This document shows, one piece after another, positions 41,267 through 50,032 of a DNA stretch of 64,000 bases. The notes under the pieces were generated by a model that made no database searches, was not told the origin of the DNA, and was given only the letters and a program-made list of their open reading frames with translations. Location of the stretch: positions 91,741 through 155,740 of the forward strand of contig DATBQR010000058.1 of NCBI GenBank assembly GCA_036560705.1, given 5' to 3'. Made by a program: the position numbers and the translations under genes. The first letter of the stretch is position 1, and every line of letters begins with the position of its first letter. The DNA comes from RBG-16-66-20 sp036560705. Its GTDB lineage: Bacteria > Pseudomonadota > Gammaproteobacteria > Burkholderiales > SG8-39.

Positions 41267-42007
41267 ATGCTTCGGCGTCTGGCGGCATTCACTCTTCTGT
41301 CGGGGCTGGTTTTCGCTTTCGTAGCGAAAAGCGCGAGCGGCCAGGACTGGCGCACGGCCAGCCACGAGCCGGTCGGCCTCGCGCCCGATCCCGCGACCAC
41401 GCCTGAGGCGGTGGTGCAGGTCTACGGCGCGCGCACCTGGGGCTGGCGCGGGACGTTCGGCGTACACACCTGGGTGGCGGTGAAGCCGGCGAACGCGACG
41501 GCCTATACCGTCTATGAAGTCATCGGCTGGCGCCTGCGCGGGGACAATTCCGTGGTGTTCATACACGCGAGGGCCGCGGATGCGCGCTGGTACGGCAGCG
41601 TGCCGGAACTGTATTCGGACAAGCGCGGCGCGGAAGCGGAGAAGCTGATCCCGCGCATCGACGCCGCGGCGCGCTCCTACCCGTACGCGAAGGAATACAC
41701 CGCCTGGCCCGGGCCGAATTCGAATACCTTCACCGCGTGGATCACGCGCGCGGTTCCCGAACTGCAGGTGGATCTGCCGCCGACGGCGATCGGCAAGGAT
41801 TACCTGGGCGCGACGATCGTCGGATCCGCGCCCAGCGGGCGGGGCCTGCAGTTCTCGCTGGGCGGCATGTTCGCGCTCACCGCGAGCGCCGTGGAAGGGC
41901 TGGAAGTGAACCTGCTCGGCCTCACCTTCGGCATCAATCCCTTCGACCCGGCGCTCAAGCTGCCTATGCTGGGGCGGCTTGGGCCGGCGCGACCGGCGCT
42001 TCCTTGA
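41267..42007 (+). CDS. DUF3750 domain protein
   Basis: 246 residues with an N-terminal signal or anchor (MLRRLAAFTLLSGLVFAFVA). The body has VVQVYGARTWGWRGTFGVHTWVAVKP, TVYEVIGWRLRGDNSVVF, YPYAKEYTAWPGPNSNTFTAWITR and GRGLQFSLGGMFALTASAVEGLEVNLLGL. The conserved HTW and WPGPNSNTF motifs point to the DUF3750 family, recalling papain-like NlpC/P60 folds, but no function is established. It begins one base after the ttcA stop and its last 44 bases overlap the convergent MFS gene. Confidence 0.8.
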   Translation: MLRRLAAFTLLSGLVFAFVAKSASGQDWRTASHEPVGLAPDPATTPEAVVQVYGARTWGWRGTFGVHTWVAVKPANATAYTVYEVIGWRLRGDNSVVFIHARAADARWYGSVPELYSDKRGAEAEKLIPRIDAAARSYPYAKEYTAWPGPNSNTFTAWITRAVPELQVDLPPTAIGKDYLGATIVGSAPSGRGLQFSLGGMFALTASAVEGLEVNLLGLTFGINPFDPALKLPMLGRLGPARPALP

Positions 42008-43175
42008 TCGGCAGATTGACGAGCGCGGCGGCGGCGGCGAGCGCCATGTCGGCGTACCACATCCACTGGTAGTTGCCGGAACGCTCGAAGGCGAGGCCGC
42101 CCAGCCAGGCGCCGAGGAAGCCGCCGATCTGGTGCGACAGCAGCGTCATGCCGAACAGCGTGGCGAGGAAGCGGATGCCGAACAGCTTGCCCACGATCGT
42201 CGCGGTGGGCGGCACGGTGGCAAGCCAGGTCAACCCGAGTCCTGCGGCGAAGACATAGAACGTCAGCGCGGTCTTCGGCGCGGCGAGATAGGCGGCGATC
42301 AGCACGGCGCGCGAGCCGTACATCAGCGCGAGGATGTGCTTGCTGCGGTAACGCGCCGTCGAATGGCCGGCGAGCAGACTGCCGGCGATGTTGGCGAGCC
42401 CGATGATGGCGAGCGACCAGCTGGCGACGGTGGGCGGCAGGCCGCAGAGGTTCACCTCCTGCGGCAGGTGCGTGACGAGGAAGGCGATGTGGAAGCCGCA
42501 GGTGAAGAATCCCAGGTTGAGCAGGATGTAGCTGTTGTCCTTGAACGCGTCGCCGAGCGCGCGCCACGGGGAATCGACTGCGGAGTGTTGCGCCGGCGCG
42601 GCCGCGTGCGGCGCCGCCACGGTGCGCACCAGCGGCAGCGCCATGAACGTCATCGCCGCGAGCGTCCACAACGCGGTCATCCAGCCGAACGCCTGGATCA
42701 GCGCCTGCGAGATGGGCGCGAACACGAACTGGCCGAGCGAGCCGCCGGCATTGACCACGCCAGCGGCCTTGCCGCGCGCCTCGGCCGGCAGGCGCTTGGA
42801 CGCGGCGCCGATCAGCACCGAGAAGCTGCCCGCGCCCGAGCCGATCGAGGCGAGCAGGCCGAGCGAGACGATGAGCCCGAAGCCCGAGCCCATGAACGGC
42901 GTGAGCGCCATGCCGCAGGCGAGCAGGAACAGCCCCACCGCGAGCACCGTGCCCGGCCCGTGGCGGTCGGCCATCGCCCCGGCGATCGGCTGGACCGCGC
43001 CCCAGGTGAACTGCCCGATGGCGAGCGCGAAGCTGATGGTCGCGATGCCGAGTCCGGTCGAGGAGTTGAGCGGCGAAATGAACAGGCCGAACGACTGGCG
43101 CACGCCCATCGTCACCATCAGGAAGGCGGCGGCGGCAAGGGTGACGGCAAGGGCGCTGCGGGTCGGGTGGCTCAT
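41964..43175 (-). CDS. MFS transporter, monocarboxylate/oxalate-type
   Basis: A 403-residue, 12-helix major facilitator. The loop 2-3 motif GAVQPIAGAMADRHGPG, the helix-5 segment GKAAGVVNAGGSLGQFVFAP and FFTCGFHIAFLVTHLPQEV are typical of the oxalate:formate/monocarboxylate-like MFS group in betaproteobacteria. ATG 43175 (MSHPTRSALAVTLAAAAF) is preferred over the upstream ATG. The substrate is unknown. It is divergent from the HTH-aminotransferase gene and shares a 93-base regulatory region that carries repeated TTGTC sites. Its 3' end overlaps the DUF3750 gene. Confidence 0.85.
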   Translation of the reverse strand: MSHPTRSALAVTLAAAAFLMVTMGVRQSFGLFISPLNSSTGLGIATISFALAIGQFTWGAVQPIAGAMADRHGPGTVLAVGLFLLACGMALTPFMGSGFGLIVSLGLLASIGSGAGSFSVLIGAASKRLPAEARGKAAGVVNAGGSLGQFVFAPISQALIQAFGWMTALWTLAAMTFMALPLVRTVAAPHAAAPAQHSAVDSPWRALGDAFKDNSYILLNLGFFTCGFHIAFLVTHLPQEVNLCGLPPTVASWSLAIIGLANIAGSLLAGHSTARYRSKHILALMYGSRAVLIAAYLAAPKTALTFYVFAAGLGLTWLATVPPTATIVGKLFGIRFLATLFGMTLLSHQIGGFLGAWLGGLAFERSGNYQWMWYADMALAAAAALVNLPIKEAPVAPAQAAPA

Positions 43176-43212
43176 GGCAGCTGATGGTGGCACGACGGGC
43201 GTACGTCGAAGG

Positions 43213-43261
43213 TTGTCGAATTGTATCTGCACTTGTCAAACTCATCTTGACATCCTAGAAT
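43213..43261 (+). promoter_or_regulatory. Promoter with repeated TTGTC(A/G)AA operator-like sites
   Basis: The -35 TTGTCA (43233-43238) and -10 TAGAAT (43256-43261) are 17 bp apart. TTGTCGAA (43213-43220) and TTGTCAAA (43233-43240) are direct repeats exactly 20 bp apart, and TTGACA (43247-43252) forms an inverted repeat with TGTCAA (43234-43239). One repeat overlaps the -35. The GTG start lies seven bases past the -10. These look like operator sites; the binder may be the HTH domain encoded next. Confidence 0.6.
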
Positions 43262-43268
43262 TCGCCCC

Positions 43269-44780
43269 GTGAACTGCGCGTTGCGACTGGTCGAACTGTT
43301 CGGCAGCCAGGCCGACGTCGCGCGCGCGTTCCAGCTCGACCGGGCTGTGGTGCACAACTGGGTGAAGACCGGCTACGTCCCCGCGCGTTGGGCGGGCGAA
43401 GTCGAGCGCGTCACCCAGGGCCGCATCGGTTCGGACGAAGTCGTCAACGAAGCCAGCGCCAAGAACCCGGTGCGCGTGAAGTCGCGCCCGGACGATTCCC
43501 AATTTGGAATTTTGTCGGAGAACGATCCCCTCATCATGCCTACCAGCCAGTTCGCCCCCACGAAGCGCATCCATTCCTTCCACCCGCCGCAGCGCACCCT
43601 GATGGGCCCCGGCCCGACGGAGATCCACCCGCGCGTGCTCACCACTATGAGCCAGCCGGCGATCGGCTACCTCGACCCGGTGTTCGTCGAGATGATGGAG
43701 GAACTCAAGTCGCTGCTGCGCTACGCCTACCAGACGAAGAACGCGCTTACCTTCCCGCTGTCGGGACCAGGCTCGGTCGGCATGGAGTTCTGCTTCGTCA
43801 ACATGGTCGCCCCCGGCGACAAGGTGATCGTCTGCCAGAACGGCGTGTTCGGCGGCCGCATGCTGGAGAACGTGATCCGCTGCGGCGGCGTGCCCATCCT
43901 CATCGAGGACAAGTGGGGCGAGCCGGTCGATCCGCAGAAGGTGGAAGACGCGCTGAAGAAGAACAAGGACGTCAAGGTCGTCGCCTTCGTGCACGCCGAG
44001 ACGTCCACCGGCGCGCAATCCGACGCCAAGCTCCTGACCCAAATCGCCCACAAGCACGGCGCGCTGGTGATCGTCGATGCGGTCACTTCGCTGGCCGGCA
44101 CGCCGGTGAGGGTCGACGAGTGGGAGATCGACGCCATCTACTCGGCGAGCCAGAAATGCCTCTCGTGCACGCCGGGCCTGTCGCCGGTGTCGTTCTCCGA
44201 GCGCGTGGTCGAGCGCGTCAAGGCGAGGAAGGACAAGATCCACAGCTGGTTCATGGACATGAACCTGCTGTTCAACTACTGGACCGCCGGTGCGCGCACC
44301 TACCACCACACCGCGCCGACGAATTCCCTCTTCGCGCTGCACGAGGCGCTGCTGCTGATCCGCGAGGAAGGCCTGGAGAACGCCTGGGCGCGCGCCACGC
44401 GCCACCACCTCGCGCTGAAGGCGGGCCTGGAGGCGATGGGGATGAAGATGCTGGTGGCGGAGAAATACCAGCTGCCGCAGATGAACGCGGTGCTCTGCCC
44501 GCAGGGCGTGAACGAAGCGGAAGTCCGCAAGACCCTGCTGAGCGAATTCGGCATCGAGATCGGCGCCGGCCTCGGGCCGCTCGCCGGCAAGATCTGGCGC
44601 ATCGGCCTGATGGGCTACTCCTGCCGCCCGGACAACGTGATGCTGTGCCTCTCGGCGCTCGGCTCGGTGCTTTCCGACATGGGCTTGCCGGTGCACGTCG
44701 GCGACGCGGAAGCCGCCGCGCACGGCGCGTATGCGCAGATGCACGTCAAAGACGCGCAGCGGAAGAAAAGAGCGGCCTAG
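43269..44780 (+). CDS. YdaS/Cro-like HTH domain fused to an AGT-family aminotransferase
   Basis: One uninterrupted frame. Residues ~1-55 (LVELFGSQADVARAFQLD, VVHNWVKTGYVPARW, VERVTQGRIG) look like a YdaS/Cro-type helix-turn-helix. Residues ~56-89 are a linker with an AT-rich stretch. From Met90 (ATG 43536) comes a complete 414-residue class V PLP aminotransferase of the alanine-glyoxylate/serine-pyruvate type: TLMGPGPTEIHPRVLTTM, AETSTGAQSDAKLL, IVDAVTSLAG and the PLP lysine in SASQKCLSCTPG. The enzyme could also be made alone from ATG 43536, whose GGAG lies 15 bases upstream. Promoter evidence favours the GTG at 43269. Confidence 0.75.
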   Translation: MNCALRLVELFGSQADVARAFQLDRAVVHNWVKTGYVPARWAGEVERVTQGRIGSDEVVNEASAKNPVRVKSRPDDSQFGILSENDPLIMPTSQFAPTKRIHSFHPPQRTLMGPGPTEIHPRVLTTMSQPAIGYLDPVFVEMMEELKSLLRYAYQTKNALTFPLSGPGSVGMEFCFVNMVAPGDKVIVCQNGVFGGRMLENVIRCGGVPILIEDKWGEPVDPQKVEDALKKNKDVKVVAFVHAETSTGAQSDAKLLTQIAHKHGALVIVDAVTSLAGTPVRVDEWEIDAIYSASQKCLSCTPGLSPVSFSERVVERVKARKDKIHSWFMDMNLLFNYWTAGARTYHHTAPTNSLFALHEALLLIREEGLENAWARATRHHLALKAGLEAMGMKMLVAEKYQLPQMNAVLCPQGVNEAEVRKTLLSEFGIEIGAGLGPLAGKIWRIGLMGYSCRPDNVMLCLSALGSVLSDMGLPVHVGDAEAAAHGAYAQMHVKDAQRKKRAA

Positions 44781-45700
44781 CGCTTCAACACACCGGCGAG
44801 CGCGTGGAACAGATCCACGCTCGCGTCGATCTCATCCTTGTTGATCGAAACGCTCTCGACATTGATGCCGAGCGGAATTTCCCGGGCGTAGGGCTGCTCG
44901 AGGATGCGCAGCAGGTTGTCGCAGCAGATGTCGATGGATTTCGCCAGCGGGTTCGCCGCGCCGAGGATAGCGCGCGCGGTCTCGGGCGGAATCCGCACCC
45001 CCAGCCAGTTGAGGAACGCCATGGTCTTGTCGCGCCCGGCCGGGGAAAACGTGAGCACGATGCGCCGCGGCCTGACGCCGGCGCCGCGGCAATCGCGCGC
45101 GTAGTCGGCGAGCAGGCGCACGCTCGCATCGGCGTGATAGACGGTCTGCGAGATGAAATAGCCGCAGCCTTCGATGCCCTTGGCGAGCAGCCGCGCGGCC
45201 TCGCTTTTTTCCGCGCCGTGGCGCTCGGCGATCGCCACGCCGCCCACCGTGAAGCCGCCCGGATGCGCTTCGGCGAGGCGGATCGCCCTCGAGAGCGCGA
45301 GCGGATAGCGCACGCCCGAGGTCGGCCGGCCCACGATCGAGAGGAATTGCACGGCGTGTTCGCGCGCGGCATCCGCGAGCCAGGTTTGCCAGGCCGCCTC
45401 GTCCAGATCGCCCACGCACTTGTAGGTGATCGCGGGCTTGCCGGTGCGCGCGGCGAGCAGCGACGAGTAGCTGCGCGGATCCACCGTGCCGGTGAAGGCG
45501 AAAGGGCGCGGCGCGCCGGTGCGCACCGATTCGTCCTGGATGTCGTAGACCACGACGCCGTCGATGGGCAGCGGCGCGAGGCGCGCGGCAAGCTTGGCGG
45601 CGGCGGTTTCCACCGCGCCGGCGTCCGATCCTGCGCGCGGCGGCGTGGTGCCGTACAACAGCACCGCGCTCGCCGGATCGAGCAGTTTTTCCTTCAGCAT
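44777..45700 (-). CDS. MetF-like methylenetetrahydrofolate reductase superfamily protein
   Basis: A 307-residue TIM-barrel protein. FTGTVDPRSYSSLLAARTGKP, ITYKCVGDLDEAAWQTWL, QFLSIVGRPTSGVRYPLAL, FTVGGVAIAERHGAEKSEAA and GCGYFISQTVYHADASVRLL match the order of motifs in MetF (FAD-dependent 5,10-methylene-THF reductase), though several are diverged. In a riboswitch operon with ahcY, a role in supplying methyl-THF for methionine synthase is likely. It is the last gene of that run, and its stop overlaps the convergent aminotransferase by four bases. I leave the symbol blank because of the divergence. Confidence 0.65.
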   Translation of the reverse strand: MLKEKLLDPASAVLLYGTTPPRAGSDAGAVETAAAKLAARLAPLPIDGVVVYDIQDESVRTGAPRPFAFTGTVDPRSYSSLLAARTGKPAITYKCVGDLDEAAWQTWLADAAREHAVQFLSIVGRPTSGVRYPLALSRAIRLAEAHPGGFTVGGVAIAERHGAEKSEAARLLAKGIEGCGYFISQTVYHADASVRLLADYARDCRGAGVRPRRIVLTFSPAGRDKTMAFLNWLGVRIPPETARAILGAANPLAKSIDICCDNLLRILEQPYAREIPLGINVESVSINKDEIDASVDLFHALAGVLKR

Positions 45701-45704
45701 CCCG

Positions 45705-46616
45705 CTAGCGGCGGCCGTCGACGTAGGGCTGCAGCGCGGCGAAGATTTTGCGGCTTACCGGCGCAGCCAGCCCGGCTTGGTCGCTCATCCGGGCGACCGC
45801 GCCGCAGAGCCAGGGGGCCTCGAGCCGGTTGCCCTGCTCCAGGTCGTGCTGCATCGAGGTGCGCATGTGGCCGTGCAGCCCGTCGATGAAGCGCATCCGC
45901 TCCGCGACGAAATCCTCCGCCAGCGCCACGCCGCGGCTGCGGCCCAGGGCCCACGCCTCGCGCATCGCCGTTTCCAGCATGGCCCGCAGCCCGGGGTCCG
46001 CGCGGCAAGCCCCGACGTCCTTGCGGGCGAGGGAAGTGACGCCGCTCAGCGCGGAGAGAAAGACGAACTTTTCCCAGCGCGCGCGATCGATGTCCTCGCT
46101 GACCTCGATCTGGACGCCCGCGGCGCGGCAAGCTTCGGCAAATCGAGACGAGGCCGCGCCCGGCGTCTTGCCGATCTGCATGCGCGCCATGGTGCCGGTA
46201 TGCGCGATGATGCCCGGCGCGCGGATTCCGGTCGCGATGTAGGCGACGCCGCCGAGCAGGTGCTGCGCGCCGATCACGCCGGCGACCACGCCCGGCGCCT
46301 CGATGCCGTTCTGGAACGGGATCACCGCGGTTTCGGGGAGGAGCACCGGCTCGAGCTTTGCCGCGGCGGAGGCAGCGTCCCACAGCTTGACGGCGAAGAT
46401 GACGATATCCACCGGGCCGATGCCGGCGGTATCTTCATGCGCGCGGGCGGGCCTGATCGCGACGTTGCCGAGAGGGCTCTCCACCTGCAAACCGCGCTCC
46501 CGGATCGCGGCCAGGTGCGCGCCGCGCGCGATGAAATGGACGTCGTTGCCTGCCGCGGCGAGGCGGGCGCCGAAATAGCCGCCGACGCCCCCGGTACCGA
46601 AGATCGCAACACGCAT
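45705..46616 (-). CDS. 2-dehydropantoate 2-reductase family (PanE/ApbA)
   Basis: 303 residues. The NADPH motif RVAIFGTGGVGGYFGARLAAAG opens the protein. VDIVIFAVKLWDAASAA, VIPFQNGIEAPGVVAGVIG and LLGGVAYIATGIRAPGII follow, then the helical ketopantoate-reductase C-domain with the catalytic-Lys-like WEKFVFLSALSGVTSLARKD. PanE makes pantoate for CoA; paralogues reduce other 2-keto acids. It sits between the holin-like gene and metF-like gene in the ahcY riboswitch operon, where it is not usually found. Confidence 0.85.
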   Translation of the reverse strand: MRVAIFGTGGVGGYFGARLAAAGNDVHFIARGAHLAAIRERGLQVESPLGNVAIRPARAHEDTAGIGPVDIVIFAVKLWDAASAAAKLEPVLLPETAVIPFQNGIEAPGVVAGVIGAQHLLGGVAYIATGIRAPGIIAHTGTMARMQIGKTPGAASSRFAEACRAAGVQIEVSEDIDRARWEKFVFLSALSGVTSLARKDVGACRADPGLRAMLETAMREAWALGRSRGVALAEDFVAERMRFIDGLHGHMRTSMQHDLEQGNRLEAPWLCGAVARMSDQAGLAAPVSRKIFAALQPYVDGRR

Positions 46617-46644
46617 GTCGGGTGGCGGGGTTTCGGCCCCTGCC

Positions 46645-46986
46645 TTATTTTCCGGACAGCATCGCGGCGAGCGCCCAGGAAACGACGCTGTAGCCGATCG
46701 CCCCGAACACGCCGGGCCAGAACCCGCTCACGCTGAAGCCTTCGATGAACGAGCCGACGAACCAGAACAGCAGCCCGTTGACGACGAAGATGAACAGGCC
46801 CAGCGTGAGGAGCGTCGCCGGCAGCGTCAGCAGGATCAGGATGGGACGCAACACGGCGTTGACGAGACCGAGCACGAGCGCCGCGACCAGCGCCGTGACG
46901 AAGCTGGAGACCGCGATGCCCGGCAGCAGGTAGGCCACGGCCATCAGTGCCACCGCGTTCACCAGCCAGACGAGGAGAAGCTTCAA
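46645..46986 (-). CDS. Phage holin family IV-type small membrane protein
   Basis: 113 residues, four hydrophobic helices: KLLLVWLVNAVALMAVAYLL, VTALVAALVLGLVNAVL, ILILLTLPATLLTLGLFIF and FWPGVFGAIGYSVVSWALAA, with the VNALLF-like FVVNGLLFWFVGSF. This is the phage_holin_4_2 (YvlD-like) family, common in bacteria and not evidence of phage. Start TTG 46986 lies one base after the ahcY stop, with AGG upstream within ahcY. It is a usual neighbour between ahcY and metF in betaproteobacteria; function unknown. Confidence 0.82.
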   Translation of the reverse strand: MKLLLVWLVNAVALMAVAYLLPGIAVSSFVTALVAALVLGLVNAVLRPILILLTLPATLLTLGLFIFVVNGLLFWFVGSFIEGFSVSGFWPGVFGAIGYSVVSWALAAMLSGK

Positions 46987-46987
46987 C

Positions 46988-48430
<1,443 letters not shown>

Positions 48431-48441
48431 TTCCGGTCTCC

Positions 48442-48480
48442 AAAAAGAAAAAGCGCCCGCACCGTTTCCGGTGCGAGCGC
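48442..48480 (-). terminator. Riboswitch-linked intrinsic terminator ahead of ahcY
   Basis: On the minus strand GCGCTCGCACC (48480-48470), a six-base loop and GGTGCGGGCGC (48463-48453) form a nearly perfect 11-bp stem, followed by TTTTTCTTTTT (to 48442). Its 5' arm shares GCGCTC (48480-48475) with the closing strand of the SAH aptamer, so the two structures exclude each other. Confidence 0.85.
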
Positions 48481-48562
48481 CGTTGTATTTAGCTGAGCCT
48501 GATCCATGAGGGAGGGGAGGAAAAGCCTTTCTAACCCCAGGAATGCAGCGCTCCTCAGCAGC
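48468..48562 (-). promoter_or_regulatory. SAH riboswitch (ahcY leader)
   Basis: In transcript order the leader reads GAGGAGCGCTGC, a variable arm, ATCAGGCTCAGC, and AACGGCGCTCGCA. These are the three conserved blocks of the S-adenosylhomocysteine riboswitch in correct order and spacing. P1 is made by GAGCGC (48553-48548) with GCGCTC (48480-48475). ahcY follows directly, the standard target in betaproteobacteria. Ligand binding should hold GCGCTC in P1, prevent the terminator and turn ahcY on. Confidence 0.92.
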
Positions 48563-48566
48563 GCGC

Positions 48567-48572
48567 ATTATA
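48567..48572 (-). promoter_or_regulatory. -10 box of the ahcY riboswitch promoter
   Basis: A perfect TATAAT on the minus strand four bases before the aptamer. No good -35 is seen. A plus-strand GATAAT at 48592-48597 serves the divergent glycosyltransferase gene. Confidence 0.65.
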
Positions 48573-48620
48573 CCCGGGTTGGCGAGGGTGGGATAATGCC
48601 GCTTTTTTCGGCGGCTCCCC

Positions 48621-49346
48621 GTGCGGTTATCCATCGTCGTCCCGGTGCGCAACGAAGCGGACAACATCCTGCCGCTGCTCGCGGAAATCCATGCCGCGCT
48701 GGAGCAGCGGGGCGAATTCGAGGTCGTCTATGTCGATGACGGCAGTACGGACGCGACGCCGCAGCGGCTGGCCGAGGCCCTCGTCCGCTACCCGCGCCTG
48801 CGCGTGCTGGCGCACCGGATGAGCTGCGGCCAGAGCGCGGCGCTGATGACCGCGGTGCGCGCCGCGCGCGGCGAGTGGGTGGCGACGCTGGACGGCGACG
48901 GCCAGAACGATCCGGCCGATATCCCGAAGCTGCTGGCGGCGCGCGATGCGGCGCAGGCTGCAAACTTGCAACTGGTCGCCGGCTATCGAAAGCGGCGCCG
49001 CGACACCTGGTTGAAACGGATGTCGTCGCGCATCGCCAACGCGGTGCGTTCGAGCCTGCTCGGCGATGCGACCCCCGATACCGGTTGCGGCCTGAAGCTG
49101 GTCGCGCGCGCGGCATACCTCGAGCTGCCTTTCTTCGATCACATGCACCGTTTCCTGCCCGCGCTGGTGCAGAGGAACGGCGGCGCCACCATCGTGGTCG
49201 AGGTAAACCACCGTCCGCGCACGCGCGGCGTCTCGAACTACGGTTTGTTCGACCGGCTGTGGGTCGGCATCGTCGATCTGTTCGGCGTGATGTGGCTGCA
49301 GCGGCGCGCCAGGCGGCCTGCAGTGACGGAAATCAAAAAATCTTGA
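48621..49346 (+). CDS. Family 2 glycosyltransferase (dolichyl/undecaprenyl-P sugar type)
   Basis: A 241-residue GT-A enzyme: LSIVVPVRNEADNILPLLAE, FEVVYVDDGSTDATPQRLAE, then WVATLDGDGQNDPADIPKLL (metal DxD), DTGCGLKLVARAAYLELPFF and VNHRPRTRGVSNYG. This is the pattern of ArnC/DPM1-like enzymes that load a sugar onto a polyprenyl phosphate. One hydrophobic stretch near the end (LWVGIVDLFGVMWL) may anchor it. GTG 48621 has no ribosome site; GATAAT lies 23 bases upstream. It is followed by a VTT protein and an ArnT-like transferase, with overlapping start/stop codons. Confidence 0.87.
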   Translation: MRLSIVVPVRNEADNILPLLAEIHAALEQRGEFEVVYVDDGSTDATPQRLAEALVRYPRLRVLAHRMSCGQSAALMTAVRAARGEWVATLDGDGQNDPADIPKLLAARDAAQAANLQLVAGYRKRRRDTWLKRMSSRIANAVRSSLLGDATPDTGCGLKLVARAAYLELPFFDHMHRFLPALVQRNGGATIVVEVNHRPRTRGVSNYGLFDRLWVGIVDLFGVMWLQRRARRPAVTEIKKS

Positions 49347-50032
49347 GGCTGAAAACCTACCTGCCGGGCCTCGTTTTCCTGGCGACGCTGATCGCGATCG
49401 GCTACCTCGTCGAGAGCGGCCTGCTGCGCGGCCTGCTGAGCGAGGCCTGGATCGACCGGGAGGTGCGCGGCCAGGGCGTTCCGGGCGAGCTGCTGTTCGT
49501 CGCGGCGGGCGGGATCGTCACGGCGCTGGCCGTGCCGCGCCACGCGGTGAGCTTTCTCGGCGGCTACGCCTTCGGCCTGGGCCTCGGCACCGCCCTCGCG
49601 CTCGCCGCGACGGAACTGGGCTGCCTGCTGACGTTCTTCTACAGCCGCTACGTCGGCCGCCCGCTGGTGAGTGCGCGCATGTCGGAGAAAATGCGCGAGC
49701 GCGTGCGGCGGATCGAGGATTTCCTCGCCGCCAATCCCTTCTCGATGACGCTGCTGATCCGCCTGCTGCCGATCGGCAGCAACTTCGCGACCAGCCTTGC
49801 CGCCGGCGTTTCGCGGGTACCGGCGCGGCCGTTCCTGCTCGGCTCGCTGCTCGGCTATCTGCCGCAGACGTTCGTCTTCACGCTCGCCGGCAGCGGCGTC
49901 GAAGTGGGCGGCGGCCTGCGGGTCGCGCTGGCGGTGCTGTTCTTCGTCGCCTCCGGAGCGATCGGCATCTGGCTGTACCGCAAGTATCGCCACGGCAAAT
50001 CGCTGGGGGAAGACGTGGAAAAGGCAATTTGA
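49343..50032 (+). CDS. VTT (TVP38/DedA-like) membrane protein
   Basis: 229 residues with about five membrane segments. It has GELLFVAAGGIVTALAVPRH, VSFLGGYAFGLGLGTALALA and TLLIRLLPIGSNFATSLAAG, the paired re-entrant Gly/Pro motifs of the TVP38/TMEM64 VTT domain. DedA/VTT proteins are implicated in lipid-carrier flipping, which fits its place between a polyprenyl-phosphate sugar transferase and an ArnT-like enzyme. The start is TTG 49343 overlapping the glycosyltransferase stop (TTGA), since no ATG/GTG gives a full first helix. Confidence 0.83.
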   Translation: MRLKTYLPGLVFLATLIAIGYLVESGLLRGLLSEAWIDREVRGQGVPGELLFVAAGGIVTALAVPRHAVSFLGGYAFGLGLGTALALAATELGCLLTFFYSRYVGRPLVSARMSEKMRERVRRIEDFLAANPFSMTLLIRLLPIGSNFATSLAAGVSRVPARPFLLGSLLGYLPQTFVFTLAGSGVEVGGGLRVALAVLFFVASGAIGIWLYRKYRHGKSLGEDVEKAI

